A DNA stretch of 64,000 bases from Paractinoplanes polyasparticus (lineage in GTDB: Bacteria; Actinomycetota; Actinomycetes; Mycobacteriales; Micromonosporaceae), in assembly GCF_019710575.1 (NCBI RefSeq), contig NZ_JAHWFK010000001.1, forward strand, positions 434,001 through 498,000, written 5' to 3'. The translations under genes were made by a program, and so were the position numbers. The notes beneath the pieces were generated by a model. That model was given only the letters and a program-made list of their open reading frames with translations. It searched no databases and was not told the origin of the DNA. This document shows positions 29,554-37,774 of the stretch, one piece after another. Each line of letters opens with the position of its first letter. Position 1 is the first letter of the stretch.

Positions 29554-29925
29554 ATGATCGTCATCGACTCGGCCTCCCCCGTCCCACCGTTCGAGCAGCT
29601 CCGAGCCCAACTGGCCGGGCAGATCCAGGAACGCACGCTGGCCGTGGGCACCCGGCTGCCGACCATCCGCCGCCTGGCCGCGGACCTCGGCCTGGCGGTC
29701 AACACGGTCGGCCGGGCCTACCGTGAGCTGGAGGAGGCGGGGCTGATCGAGACCCGCGGCTCGGCCGGCTCGTTCGTGACCGCCGCCGGCGAGCAGGGAC
29801 GCGAACAGGCCCGCCACGCCGCCGCCGAGTACGCCGCCCTCATCACGCGCCTCGGCATCGACACCAGCGAGGCCGTCCGCATCGTCCAGGCGGCGCTGAT
29901 ACACCGCACCCCGGAAGTCAGCTGA
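29554..29925 (+). CDS. GntR-family regulator, YtrA subfamily
   Basis: About 123 residues, the short YtrA form. N-terminal winged helix: PPFEQLRAQLAGQIQERTLA, VGTRLPTIRRLAADLGLAVN, TVGRAYRELEEAGLIETRGS. The remaining ~40 residues are one or two helices for dimerisation, without a FadR/HutC effector domain. An alternative GTG start at 29545 overlaps the upstream stop. It likely represses its own operon through the CTTGTCGCAAG cluster. Confidence 0.87.
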   Translation: MIVIDSASPVPPFEQLRAQLAGQIQERTLAVGTRLPTIRRLAADLGLAVNTVGRAYRELEEAGLIETRGSAGSFVTAAGEQGREQARHAAAEYAALITRLGIDTSEAVRIVQAALIHRTPEVS

Positions 29926-30019
29926 CCCTGCCCACCCTTGGGCGGACGACGCCCAACTCGAAGCCACGGGGCCGGCCCGGCCGCTCCGGCGTCGCGCTGC
30001 CGGTGTCTCGACTCATCTG

Positions 30020-30610
30020 TCAGTCGCGGCCGCGCGGGGTGGCGATGCAAGCCTCGTTGCCCTCGGGATCGGCCAGCACCCACCACTTCGGGGCATGGGC
30101 GTCGGAGACCAGGCGGCCGCCGGCGGCCAGCGCGGCCGCTGTCCGGGCTTCTGCCTGATCCTCGGGAACGGCCACGTCGATGTGGACGCGGTTGCGTTGC
30201 GGGCGTGGGGAGTCCAGCGGCTGGAAGCCGAAACCGGGGCCGCGGCCGTGCGGATCGCCCAGGAAGTCGTCGCCGAACTGGCGGTACCCGAGCACCGCGC
30301 TCCAGAAGGCGAGCACCGCCGGGGTGGCCAGCGCGTCGATCGTGACGTTGACCAGTTGGACGGCGGACGGGTCGGCAGTCAGGCCCAGGTCGTCCGCGGC
30401 CGCGGAGATGCTGCGGGCCAGTGCGGCGTCACGATGCAGCAGAGTCACGGTGACGCCGGCCGGTCGCAGGTCGACGCGCGGGGGATTTTCGGTGACCAGC
30501 CGGCCGATGCGGTCGACGAGGGCGACGCCCTGCGCGAACGACTCGGTGCGGAAATGCGCCGCTACGACGCGATAGAGGACGCGCCAGTCGTCGTGGAAGG
30601 GCTCAGCCAT
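30020..30610 (-). CDS. Degenerate pterin-dehydratase-like domain fused to a VOC domain
   Basis: 196 residues, two domains. Residues 1-75 resemble 4a-hydroxytetrahydrobiopterin dehydratase (WRVLYRVVAAHFRTESFAQG, VALVDRIGRLV, VTVTLLHRD), but the catalytic His-His-Pro is replaced by ENPPRVDLR, so that activity is probably lost. Residues 80-196 form a VOC/glyoxalase-like domain: VNVTIDALATPAVLAFWSAV, NRVHIDVAVPEDQ, WWVLADPEGNEACIA. The fused arrangement is known in actinomycetes. The ATG overlaps the stop of the flavin-binding protein gene, so the two are co-translated. Substrate unknown. Confidence 0.75.
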   Translation of the reverse strand: MAEPFHDDWRVLYRVVAAHFRTESFAQGVALVDRIGRLVTENPPRVDLRPAGVTVTLLHRDAALARSISAAADDLGLTADPSAVQLVNVTIDALATPAVLAFWSAVLGYRQFGDDFLGDPHGRGPGFGFQPLDSPRPQRNRVHIDVAVPEDQAEARTAAALAAGGRLVSDAHAPKWWVLADPEGNEACIATPRGRD

Positions 30611-31031
30611 TGCGGTTCGGCCGGTGTTCGGCGCGCCTGGATTCGTACCAGGTGGCGCCGACCGGTTCGCCTGCCATGTTCCAGCTCCAGGAGATTCGCG
30701 GGGTGATCCGCAGATAGAAGCCGGGCCCGGTCAGGCCGGTTCGCTCGACCGGGCCGTCGGCGTCGCCGTACACCCGGATGCCGCGGGCGATGAACGGGTC
30801 GAACGAGACCATGTCGTCGACGACCAGCGCGATCCGCGGGCGGCCGGACCGGACGTTGACGAACTTGCGGGTGGCCAGGACGGATTCGCCCGAGCCGCCG
30901 ATCCAGAAGACCGATCCGTCGTACTCGAACGCGACCGGCATGACGTCGGGCTGACCCTCCGGGCCGGCGGTCGCCAACCGGGCCAGGGGCTGGGACCGCA
31001 GGTAGGCGATCTCCTCGTCGGTGAACGACAT
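30603..31031 (-). CDS. PPOX-class FMN/F420-dependent flavoprotein
   Basis: 142 residues from the ATG at 31031, supported by GGGAGG four bases upstream; the longer frame is a shadow. The split-barrel flavin fold is visible: FTDEEIAYLRSQPLARLATA, DVMPVAFEYDGSVFWIGG, RKFVNVRSGRPRIALVVDD and GIRVYGDADG, ending with WSWNMAGEP. Proteins of this type reduce small substrates with F420 or FMN; the substrate cannot be read from sequence. It lies upstream of and coupled to the VOC protein. Confidence 0.82.
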   Translation of the reverse strand: MSFTDEEIAYLRSQPLARLATAGPEGQPDVMPVAFEYDGSVFWIGGSGESVLATRKFVNVRSGRPRIALVVDDMVSFDPFIARGIRVYGDADGPVERTGLTGPGFYLRITPRISWSWNMAGEPVGATWYESRRAEHRPNRNG

Positions 31032-31257
31032 GCTGCCTCCCGCGCTCGACCAGCTTCGGGTGTTCTGTTCGGGCTTACTCCCGGCGAGCCCCGGCACGCA
31101 GGCAGGGCCGACCGTGCCAAGCACGTTAGCAGCCGACCCGGCCGGGCTGAGCGCACTAGGGTCTGCCGAGTTCAAGCGGAGCCGAGGTGACGCATCCAGC
31201 TGCCCCAGTCGGCGACGAGAACAGCAGGCTACGCGGCAGCACGTCCGGCGGGACGCG

Positions 31258-31773
31258 TCAGTGTGGCGTCTCGATGTAGGCGCGGTTGTGGTACACCAGG
31301 TGGCCGGTGGTGGGGCCCAGCAGGACGTCGTCGACCTGCGCGATGACCAGGGTGGACGTGCCGACCGGCACCCGGTCGAGCGGGACGCCGCGCAGCGAGG
31401 CCAGGGCGGTGGTCAGGACCGGTTCGCCGGTGGGCAGGTAGTCCCAGGACTGGTCGGGGGTGAAGCGCGGGCCGCCGCCGGCCGAGAACGCCTCGGCCAG
31501 CGCGACCGAGCCCGGGCCGAGCAGGTTGACCACGAAGCTGGGCGCCTCGAGGATCGCGTGGGCCGACGAGGACGCCATCACCGAGAACGACAACGCCGGC
31601 GGGTCGGCCGACACCGAGGCGACGCTGGAGGCGGTCAAGCCGACCGGGCCGGCCGCGGTGATGATGGCGACGCCGGTGGGGTAACGGCGGAACGCCGCCT
31701 TGAACTGCTCGGCTACGCCGATACCGACACTGGGGAGCACGTTGACGACCCTAGAACGTGAAGCTGACTTCAA
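31258..31773 (-). CDS. Flavin reductase-domain protein
   Basis: 171 residues. Typical flavin_reduct fold: FKAAFRRYPTGVAIITAAGP, VGLTASSVASVSADPPALSF, FVVNLLGPGSVALAEAFSAG and GHLVYHNRAYIE. Such proteins supply reduced FMN to monooxygenases. No monooxygenase is adjacent. The TTG at 31773 overlaps the transporter stop (TTGA); a GTG within the next dozen codons is an alternative. Confidence 0.83.
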   Translation of the reverse strand: MKSASRSRVVNVLPSVGIGVAEQFKAAFRRYPTGVAIITAAGPVGLTASSVASVSADPPALSFSVMASSSAHAILEAPSFVVNLLGPGSVALAEAFSAGGGPRFTPDQSWDYLPTGEPVLTTALASLRGVPLDRVPVGTSTLVIAQVDDVLLGPTTGHLVYHNRAYIETPH

Positions 31774-32684
31774 GTCAAGGCGTGCAGGAGGGTGATCGTC
31801 AGCAGGGCGGGCACGCAGGCGAGCGTCGACAGGAAGATCGCGTCACGGGCCAGGATCAGCGCCGTTCCGAAGCTCTGGGCGTACAGGAAGATGTTCTGGG
31901 CCGTCGGCAGGGCCGCCATGATCGTCACCGCGTACGTCTGAGCCGGCGTCAGCCGCAGGGCCAGAGCCAGCAAGAATGCCAACGCCGGCATGATCGCGAC
32001 CTTGATGACGACCGCGGCGATGATCGGCCGGCGGTCGGGGCCGGGCTCGAGCACGCGACGGCCCGAGAGCGACATGCCGAAGACCAGCAGCACCACCGGC
32101 ACGGCGGCCTGGCCGAGGGCCGTGACGGGATCGGCGAGCACAGCGGGCAGTTTGATTCCGGTCACGGCGACCAGCACGCCCAGGGCGACCGCTACGGTCA
32201 GTGGGACACGAAAGGGTGCGGTCAGTGACGTACGCCAGGACGCGTGACCGGTCGTGACGAACTGCAGCACCGTCAGCGCGACCGGCGTGATGATCAGCAG
32301 TTGCAGCAGGACGATGGGCACGACCAGCGCGGTGTCGCGCAGCACGTAGGTCGCGACGGGCACCCCGATGTACGTCGCATTGGTGTAGCCCGCGGCCAGC
32401 GCACCCACGATCCGCGTGCCGGGTTCGCGGCCCCGGGTGGTCAGCGCGTGCAACCCGAAGCAGAGCAGCGCCGCCGCCGTCGACACGATGAGCGGCTGGG
32501 TGAACAGCGCGGCCGGATCCGACGCCGCCGCCCCGCTGAATATCAGACAGGGTGTCAGGATCAGGAACGCCAGCCGGCCGCCCACCGCCTGTGTCTCGGC
32601 CGGCAGCCGTCCCCAGCGCCCGGCCACCCATCCCACCAGCACGATCACGCCGATGACGGCGAAGCCCGACAGCGCCGAGATCAT
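31770..32684 (-). CDS. AEC-family transporter (auxin efflux carrier type)
   Basis: 304 residues with about ten membrane helices in two inverted halves. Helix breaks and motifs are typical: GWVAGRWGRLP, TPCLIFSGAA, AGYTNATYIGVPVATYVL (the TNxxxxGxP motif) and IMAALPTAQNIFLYAQSFGT. AEC proteins export or import organic acids such as malate. It is coupled to the flavin reductase. Substrate unknown. Confidence 0.85.
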   Translation of the reverse strand: MISALSGFAVIGVIVLVGWVAGRWGRLPAETQAVGGRLAFLILTPCLIFSGAAASDPAALFTQPLIVSTAAALLCFGLHALTTRGREPGTRIVGALAAGYTNATYIGVPVATYVLRDTALVVPIVLLQLLIITPVALTVLQFVTTGHASWRTSLTAPFRVPLTVAVALGVLVAVTGIKLPAVLADPVTALGQAAVPVVLLVFGMSLSGRRVLEPGPDRRPIIAAVVIKVAIMPALAFLLALALRLTPAQTYAVTIMAALPTAQNIFLYAQSFGTALILARDAIFLSTLACVPALLTITLLHALT

Positions 32685-32884
32685 GCATCCGGACGTTACG
32701 GCACCTCATCTGCCGGCGCCCGGCACGCGCTGTCGGCGGCAATCGGGCCGCCGGCAGCAAATGCGCCTCCGGCTGCAATGGCGCGGCGGCTGAACTCGCC
32801 GCGGCCACCGGGATCACAACGCCGACCGCATTGCGCCGGCGGCCGGGACTCCGAGAGCGACCGCGACTACGGCGAGAGCGTCTC

Positions 32885-33364
32885 TTACGGCTGCGGCGCG
32901 GCGAGCTGGTGTTCGATCGCGGCCACCAATTCGTCGTCGCTCGGCGTGACGGTCGGGGCGAAGCGGCCCGCCACCTCACCCGTACGGGAAATCAGGAACT
33001 TCTCGAAGTTCCACCGGACGTCCTGGTCGCCGGCGAGGGTGTCGTAGAGCGGGTGGCGCTCGGGGCCGAGGACGGTGATCTTCGAGAACATCGGGAAATC
33101 GACGCCGTACGTGCTGCGGCAGAACTCGGCGATCTCGCCGTCGGTGCCCGGCTCCTGGCCGGCGAAGTCGTTCGCGGGGAAGCCGAGCACGGCGAAACCC
33201 CGGTCGCGATACTGCTCGTGCAGCTTTTCGAGCCCGTCGTACTGCGGGGTGAGGCCGCACTTCGACGCGACGTTCACCACCAGCAGCACCTGCCCGCGGT
33301 AGTCACCGAGGGTGCTCGTCCCGCCAGTGATCGTCGTCAGCGGGATCTCCTGGATAGCCGTCAT
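32885..33364 (-). CDS. Glutathione peroxidase-family thiol peroxidase
   Basis: 159 residues from the ATG at 33364 (MTAIQEIPLTTI). Catalytic tetrad residues are visible: Cys in VNVASKCGLTPQY, Gln in GFPANDFAGQEPG, and Trp-Asn in DVRWNFEKFLI. A second Cys in EFCRSTYGV may be the resolving residue for thioredoxin-dependent turnover. It is divergent from the radical SAM gene. It reduces hydroperoxides in the cytoplasm. Confidence 0.9.
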   Translation of the reverse strand: MTAIQEIPLTTITGGTSTLGDYRGQVLLVVNVASKCGLTPQYDGLEKLHEQYRDRGFAVLGFPANDFAGQEPGTDGEIAEFCRSTYGVDFPMFSKITVLGPERHPLYDTLAGDQDVRWNFEKFLISRTGEVAGRFAPTVTPSDDELVAAIEHQLAAPQP

Positions 33365-33488
33365 CGCTGTGCTGCTCCCCTGTTTGGCCGGCGGCCGCTG
33401 GGGGACGCCGTGATCATGGCTCGGCCGGCGGCGTACGCGATCCGCCCGTGTCACGGTACATCCGCGCTGGCCGGGGTACCTGCCGAGG

Positions 33489-34661
33489 GTGACCGATCTG
33501 GATGCGCCCCTGGCCCTCGACGACCCGGCCGCGCCGCACAGCGCCAGCGGCGAGAGCGTGCCCACCCATGACCTGAGCGACGTGGCGCCGCCCGCACGCC
33601 CGGCCCGGCGCTGGTTTCCCAAGCGGGTCGTGGCCACCCCGCCCGCGTACGACCATCCGCACGGCCGCCGCATCATGGACCGGGTCGAGGCGTACGGCAT
33701 CGAGGTCGAACGGCTCAAGTCGGCCCGGCTGACCGGGGTCCGCGGCGAGAACGACCGCCAGACGTACGCGAGGGCGAAGTCGACGCTGGCGATCGTGGTC
33801 AGCCCGCCGTCGCGCCGGAAGCTGCAACCGATTGCACCCAGTGCCGACTGGCGCTTCGACCTGGCCGAGGGCTGCCCCGCGCACTGCCAGTACTGCTACC
33901 TGGCCGGGTCGCTCTCCGGCCCGCCGGTCACCCGCGTCTACGCCGACCTCGACGACATTCTGAACGGCCTTTCCGAGTACGTCGGTCAGGGCACCGTCAC
34001 CTCCCGGCGCACAGCCCGGCGGGACGAAGGAACCACGTTCGAGGCGTCCTGTTACACGGATCCGCTCGCGCTGGACCACCTGACCGGTAGCTGGCAGCGG
34101 GCAGTGCAGCATTTCGGCGCTTGGAACGCTCCGGTGCAGCTGCGCTGGACCACCAAGTTCGGGGACGTCGACAGCTTTGTCGGACTGTCACACAACGGGC
34201 GCACCCGGGTGCGTTTCAGCGTCAACTGCTTGCCCGTGACAACGCGGATGGAAGGTGGCACCAGCCCGCTGCCCGACCGCTTGGCGGCGCTGCGGAAGCT
34301 GGCGCTCGACGGCTATCCGGTCGGTCTGACAATCGCGCCGATCATGACGGTCGACGACTGGCGCGACCGCTACGGCGAACTCCTCGACGCCGTGGCGGTC
34401 GCGATCGACGGCGTACCCGATCTGGACCTGACCGCTGAACTGATCACGCACCGTTTCACCCCGGGCAGCAAGGAGGTGCTGCTCGGCTGGTATCCCCGCA
34501 CGCGCTTGGAAATGGACGAGGAAGCCCGCACCCGCAAGCACGGAAAGTTCGGTGCGGTCAAGTACGTCTACCCGGCCGACGTCATGGCCGAGCTGCGTGT
34601 CTGGTTCGAGTCGGAGATCGCCGCACGCCTGCCGGCCTGCCGAATCCTGTACTGGACGTGA
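33489..34661 (+). CDS. Spore photoproduct lyase-like radical SAM protein
   Basis: 390 residues, GTG start. The radical SAM cluster is EGCPAHCQYCYLAG (CxxxCxxC). The downstream pattern FEASCYTDPLALDHLTGSW, LRWTTKFGDVDSFVGL, RVRFSVNCLPVTTRMEGG and TAELITHRFTPGSKEVL matches the SplB-like family. True spore photoproduct lyase repairs the thymine dimer formed in endospores; actinomycetes do not make these, so this member may repair UV damage in exospores or do something else. Family membership is firm, function inferred. An unusual ~85-residue N-terminal extension is rich in Pro and Ala. Confidence 0.8.
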   Translation: MTDLDAPLALDDPAAPHSASGESVPTHDLSDVAPPARPARRWFPKRVVATPPAYDHPHGRRIMDRVEAYGIEVERLKSARLTGVRGENDRQTYARAKSTLAIVVSPPSRRKLQPIAPSADWRFDLAEGCPAHCQYCYLAGSLSGPPVTRVYADLDDILNGLSEYVGQGTVTSRRTARRDEGTTFEASCYTDPLALDHLTGSWQRAVQHFGAWNAPVQLRWTTKFGDVDSFVGLSHNGRTRVRFSVNCLPVTTRMEGGTSPLPDRLAALRKLALDGYPVGLTIAPIMTVDDWRDRYGELLDAVAVAIDGVPDLDLTAELITHRFTPGSKEVLLGWYPRTRLEMDEEARTRKHGKFGAVKYVYPADVMAELRVWFESEIAARLPACRILYWT

Positions 34662-34664
34662 GCC

Positions 34665-34768
34665 CGAACGCGCAGTTCGGAGCCTCACTGAGTGGTGCTG
34701 GGCCGGCTGGAGTGAGCGAACGCGCAGTTCGGAGTCTCGCCCGGTGGTGCTGGGCCGGCCGCTACGCG
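34665..34768. repeat. 52-bp direct repeat, two copies
   Basis: CGAACGCGCAGTTCGGAG starts at 34665 and again at 34717, exactly 52 bases later; GTGGTGCTGGGCCGGC also recurs at the same offset within each unit. The first copy begins four bases after the stop codon of the radical SAM gene. Confidence 0.85.
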
Positions 34769-34871
34769 CAAGCCGGCGCCGGCAGCATGGGCGCGTCGCT
34801 CATTACGGCCGCGCCACAGCTCGGCCCGGACCGCACAAACGGTCAGGCTGCGTAGCCGCAACGGCAACGAC

Positions 34872-34937
<66 letters not shown>

Positions 34938-35028
34938 ACAGCCTGTCCGTCACTGCTCAGATCACCACATGCCACACCGGGCCGACGACCGTCGTCCAAG
35001 CCGCCCGGGTGATCCGCGGGACCGGACC

Positions 35029-35208
35029 CTAGTCGCGGCGAGGGGTGTCGGGGCCGTTCGGGCCGGGGACGTCGCCCGGCATTCCGGAGTCGTCCGGGTG
35101 GTGTTCGGGGAGCCGGCCCGGTTGCGGTTTGGCGCCGCGCTCGGGCAGGTCGGTGAGGTCGATCGGGCGTTCGAATTCGGGCTGCTCGTTCGGTTGGCGG
35201 GAACTCAT
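35029..35208 (-). CDS. Small acidic/proline-rich hypothetical protein
   Basis: 59 residues from the ATG at 35208; GAAGGAGG lies six bases upstream, one of the best ribosome sites in the window, so this start is preferred to the longer frame. The product (MSSRQPNEQPEFERPIDLTD, ending PGPNGPDTPRRD) is hydrophilic, Pro/Asp/Glu-rich and probably disordered. It has no signal peptide. Function unknown. Confidence 0.65.
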   Translation of the reverse strand: MSSRQPNEQPEFERPIDLTDLPERGAKPQPGRLPEHHPDDSGMPGDVPGPNGPDTPRRD

Positions 35209-35273
35209 GTCAGCCTCCTTCGTCAACCTGTCCCAGTACCCCGGTTGGCACGCACCCATGCGATGCAAACACT

Positions 35274-35331
35274 GCAAACGCTTGCTTCTTCCATTGACAG
35301 CTTTCTATCCTCGCGGAGGTAAGCGCTTTCC
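35274..35331 (+). promoter_or_regulatory. Pectate lyase promoter flanked by two LacI-type operators
   Basis: A plausible promoter has -35 TTGCTT (35282-35287) and -10 TATCCT (35306-35311) with an 18-base spacer. GCAAACGCTTGC (35274-35285) overlaps the -35 and GGTAAGCGCTTTCC (35318-35331, core AAGCGCTT palindrome) lies at the predicted transcription start. Both resemble LacI-family operators used for glycan-utilisation genes. The spacing, about 45 bases centre to centre, would allow looping or double occlusion. No intact LacI gene is in the window. Confidence 0.5.
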
Positions 35332-35437
35332 TGCATACGAATCGCCGCGTGGGTGGCTGGTTCACGGCCCGGACGGCCGGGGACCCGGGACAACGGTTCG
35401 TACTGGCAGAGCCCGGTATGCGACAAGGAGCGAACCC

Positions 35438-37009
35438 ATGAGACGAACAGCCAAACGCGCCCTGGCAGCGCTGGCGACCGGAGCCGCGGGTGCGGCCATC
35501 GTCATCGCGCTGCCCCTCCCCCAGGCCAGCGCGGCAGCGGTCGGCACGGCCGACGGCTTCGCCTCGGCCAACGGCGGGACGACCGGGGGCAACGGCGGAG
35601 CCACCGTACGAGCGACGACCGGCACCCAGATCCACCAGGCACTCTGCGGACGGGCCAGCAGCAGCACGCCGATCACGATCGAGGTCTCGGGCACGATCAA
35701 CCACGGCAACACGACCAAGGTGTCGGGCAGCAGCTGCAACACGGCGGCCGACAAGATCGAGCTCAAGGAGATCAGCAACGTCACCATCATCGGGGTGGGC
35801 GGCGGCGCGGTCTTCGACCAGCTGGGCATCCACATCCGCGACTCGAGCAACATCATCATCCAGAACGTGACGGTGCGGAACGTCAAGAAGTCGGGCTCCC
35901 CCACGTCCAACGGCGGCGACGCCATCGGCATGGAGAGCACCGTGCGCAACGTCTGGGTCGACCACGTGACGCTCGAGGCCGGCGGCGGCGAGTCGGAGGG
36001 CTTCGACGGCCTGTTCGACATGAAGGACGACACCGAGTACGTCACCCTGTCGTACAGCATTTTGCGGAACTCGGGCCGGGGCGGGCTCATCGGCTCCAGC
36101 GAGAGCGACACCGGCAACAGCTTCATCACGTTCCACCACAACCGCTACGAGAACATCGATTCCCGTACGCCGTTGCTGCGCGGCGGCGTCGCCCACATCT
36201 ACAACAACCACTACCTCCAGCTGCACGAGTCGGGCATCAACTCGCGGGCCGGCGCGCGGGCCAAGGTCGAGAACAACTACTTCGAGGACTCCAAGGACGT
36301 GCTCGGCACGTTCTACACCGACCAGGCCGGCTACTGGCAGGTCGCGGGCAACGTGCTCGACAACGTGACCTGGTCGAGCCCCGGCACCGACAACAACCCG
36401 GCCGGCCCGAACCTGACCTCGACCACCAGCGTGAGCGTCCCCTACTCGTACCGCCTCGACGGCGGCTCCTGCGTGCCGGACGTGGTGCGGCAGACGGCCG
36501 GGGCCAACACCGGCATCCGCACCTCGACCGGCAGCTGCTCGCCGACCGGACCGTCCCCGACCACGCCGAACCCCACGACCCCGAACCCCACGACCCCGAA
36601 CCCCACCACCCCGAACCCGACGACCCCGCCGCCGACCCAGCCCAGCGGCGCCAACCTGAGCCTGGCCGGCGGCGCCGACGGCTCGAGCAAGGCGAGCGGC
36701 ACGAGCTACGGCAACGTCAAGGACGGCAGCCTGAGCACGTACTGGTCGCCGGGCAGCGCCACCGGCTCCATCTCCATCAAGTGGAGCGCGGCCACGACGG
36801 TCGGGCGCGTCACCATCCGTGAGGCCGCCGGCGGCGGCTCGATCAGCGCCTACCGGGTTGTCAACGCCGACACCGGCGCGGTGCTGAAGACCGGCAGCGG
36901 CTCGGGCGCCATCAGCTTCACCGCGACCGCGCTCAAGAAGGTCACCTTCGAGATCACCGGCGCGAGCTCGGCACCCCGCATCGCCGAGTTCGAGACGTAC
37001 GCGTCCTAG
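35438..37009 (+). CDS. Secreted pectate lyase (PL1) with C-terminal carbohydrate-binding-like domain
   Basis: 523 residues; AAGGAG precedes the ATG. Signal peptide about 1-30 (RRTAKRALAALATGAAGAAI, cleavage after ASA). The PL1 parallel beta-helix shows IEVSGTI, WVDHVTLEAG, FDGLFDMKDDTEYVTLSYSI, with calcium-binding Asp residues, and DSRTPLLRGGVAHIYNNHY with the catalytic Arg. A linker of five PTTPN-like repeats (about 372-396) leads to a discoidin-like domain of ~120 residues (NLSLAGGADGSSKASGTSYG, STYWSPG). It cleaves polygalacturonate by beta-elimination outside the cell. Operator-like sites upstream suggest substrate induction. Confidence 0.92.
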   Translation: MRRTAKRALAALATGAAGAAIVIALPLPQASAAAVGTADGFASANGGTTGGNGGATVRATTGTQIHQALCGRASSSTPITIEVSGTINHGNTTKVSGSSCNTAADKIELKEISNVTIIGVGGGAVFDQLGIHIRDSSNIIIQNVTVRNVKKSGSPTSNGGDAIGMESTVRNVWVDHVTLEAGGGESEGFDGLFDMKDDTEYVTLSYSILRNSGRGGLIGSSESDTGNSFITFHHNRYENIDSRTPLLRGGVAHIYNNHYLQLHESGINSRAGARAKVENNYFEDSKDVLGTFYTDQAGYWQVAGNVLDNVTWSSPGTDNNPAGPNLTSTTSVSVPYSYRLDGGSCVPDVVRQTAGANTGIRTSTGSCSPTGPSPTTPNPTTPNPTTPNPTTPNPTTPPPTQPSGANLSLAGGADGSSKASGTSYGNVKDGSLSTYWSPGSATGSISIKWSAATTVGRVTIREAAGGGSISAYRVVNADTGAVLKTGSGSGAISFTATALKKVTFEITGASSAPRIAEFETYAS

Positions 37010-37172
37010 ACGGTCGTGGTGGTCGCCGCCTTCGTCGCCGAGTGTCCGGTGACGAAGGCGGCGGAACGCGCCCGGCTCCTCTGTGAACGAGAGTGCGAGC
37101 CGCCCGCCCTCGACCTCGACGACGGCCCGACCCGCCTGGCCCTGCACCTGGGCCCGGCCCTGACCGACCTTC

Positions 37173-37694
37173 TCAACGCCGCCCCGGAGTGACCGCAGTC
37201 GGCTTCCGGCGGAGACGGCCGGCGGCACGACGAAGATGGGCGGCAACCGACCGGCGCCAAGGAAGACCGGTCCAGAACAGGGCGTGCACGAGGGCGACGA
37301 CCAGCCCGGCGATCAACCAGGTGTACAGAACCCGCGGGTCGGCCCTCGCCCCGGCGCAGTCGGCTTCGTCCAGCTCGCCGCAGTCCGACGGCGTTCCCAC
37401 GAAGTGCTGTATCAAGGGTGATGCGACGAGCGCCAGCAACAGACCCGCGATCGCGCCGAAGGACAACGACTTGGCGACCGCGTCCAGGCCCCGGGCCCGA
37501 TGGGCGAGCGGCCGGTAGTAGGCGGCAAGCAGGCAGAGCAGTGTCACCCCGATCCCGAGATCGATGAAGTCGTACCGCCCCTCCCCCGTCGCCAGGGTGA
37601 TGGCGGCCGCCACCGCCGCGGCCCCGGGCGCAGCCGGGTCAACCGGCGGTCGGGCGGCGCCGGGCGCACGTCGCGATTTACGCACGTAGATCAA
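37173..37694 (-). CDS. Membrane protein, hypothetical
   Basis: Up to 173 residues; the start is TTG at 37694, with a GTG at 37685 as an alternative. Four hydrophobic segments lie at about 24-38, 46-62, 78-95 and 122-142, with a Cys pair in DCGELDEADCAGA on the outside loop that could form a disulphide. The C-terminus is basic (RRAAGRLRRKP). No family recognised. Between the lyase stop and this gene (37010-37172) I see no gene. Confidence 0.5.
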   Translation of the reverse strand: MIYVRKSRRAPGAARPPVDPAAPGAAAVAAAITLATGEGRYDFIDLGIGVTLLCLLAAYYRPLAHRARGLDAVAKSLSFGAIAGLLLALVASPLIQHFVGTPSDCGELDEADCAGARADPRVLYTWLIAGLVVALVHALFWTGLPWRRSVAAHLRRAAGRLRRKPTAVTPGRR

Positions 37695-37774
37695 TGTGCC
37701 AGAGCCGCCGGGGCAGAGCCATCACCGACGCGAATCCGGTTGCCTGGGCGGCGGCGGCCTGCTGGGGTACCGGG

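Noticed and set aside
37010..37172. Possible short gene after the pectate lyase
   Set aside because: The frame lacks a start, signal or recognisable motif and could only be an unidentifiable C-terminal fragment.
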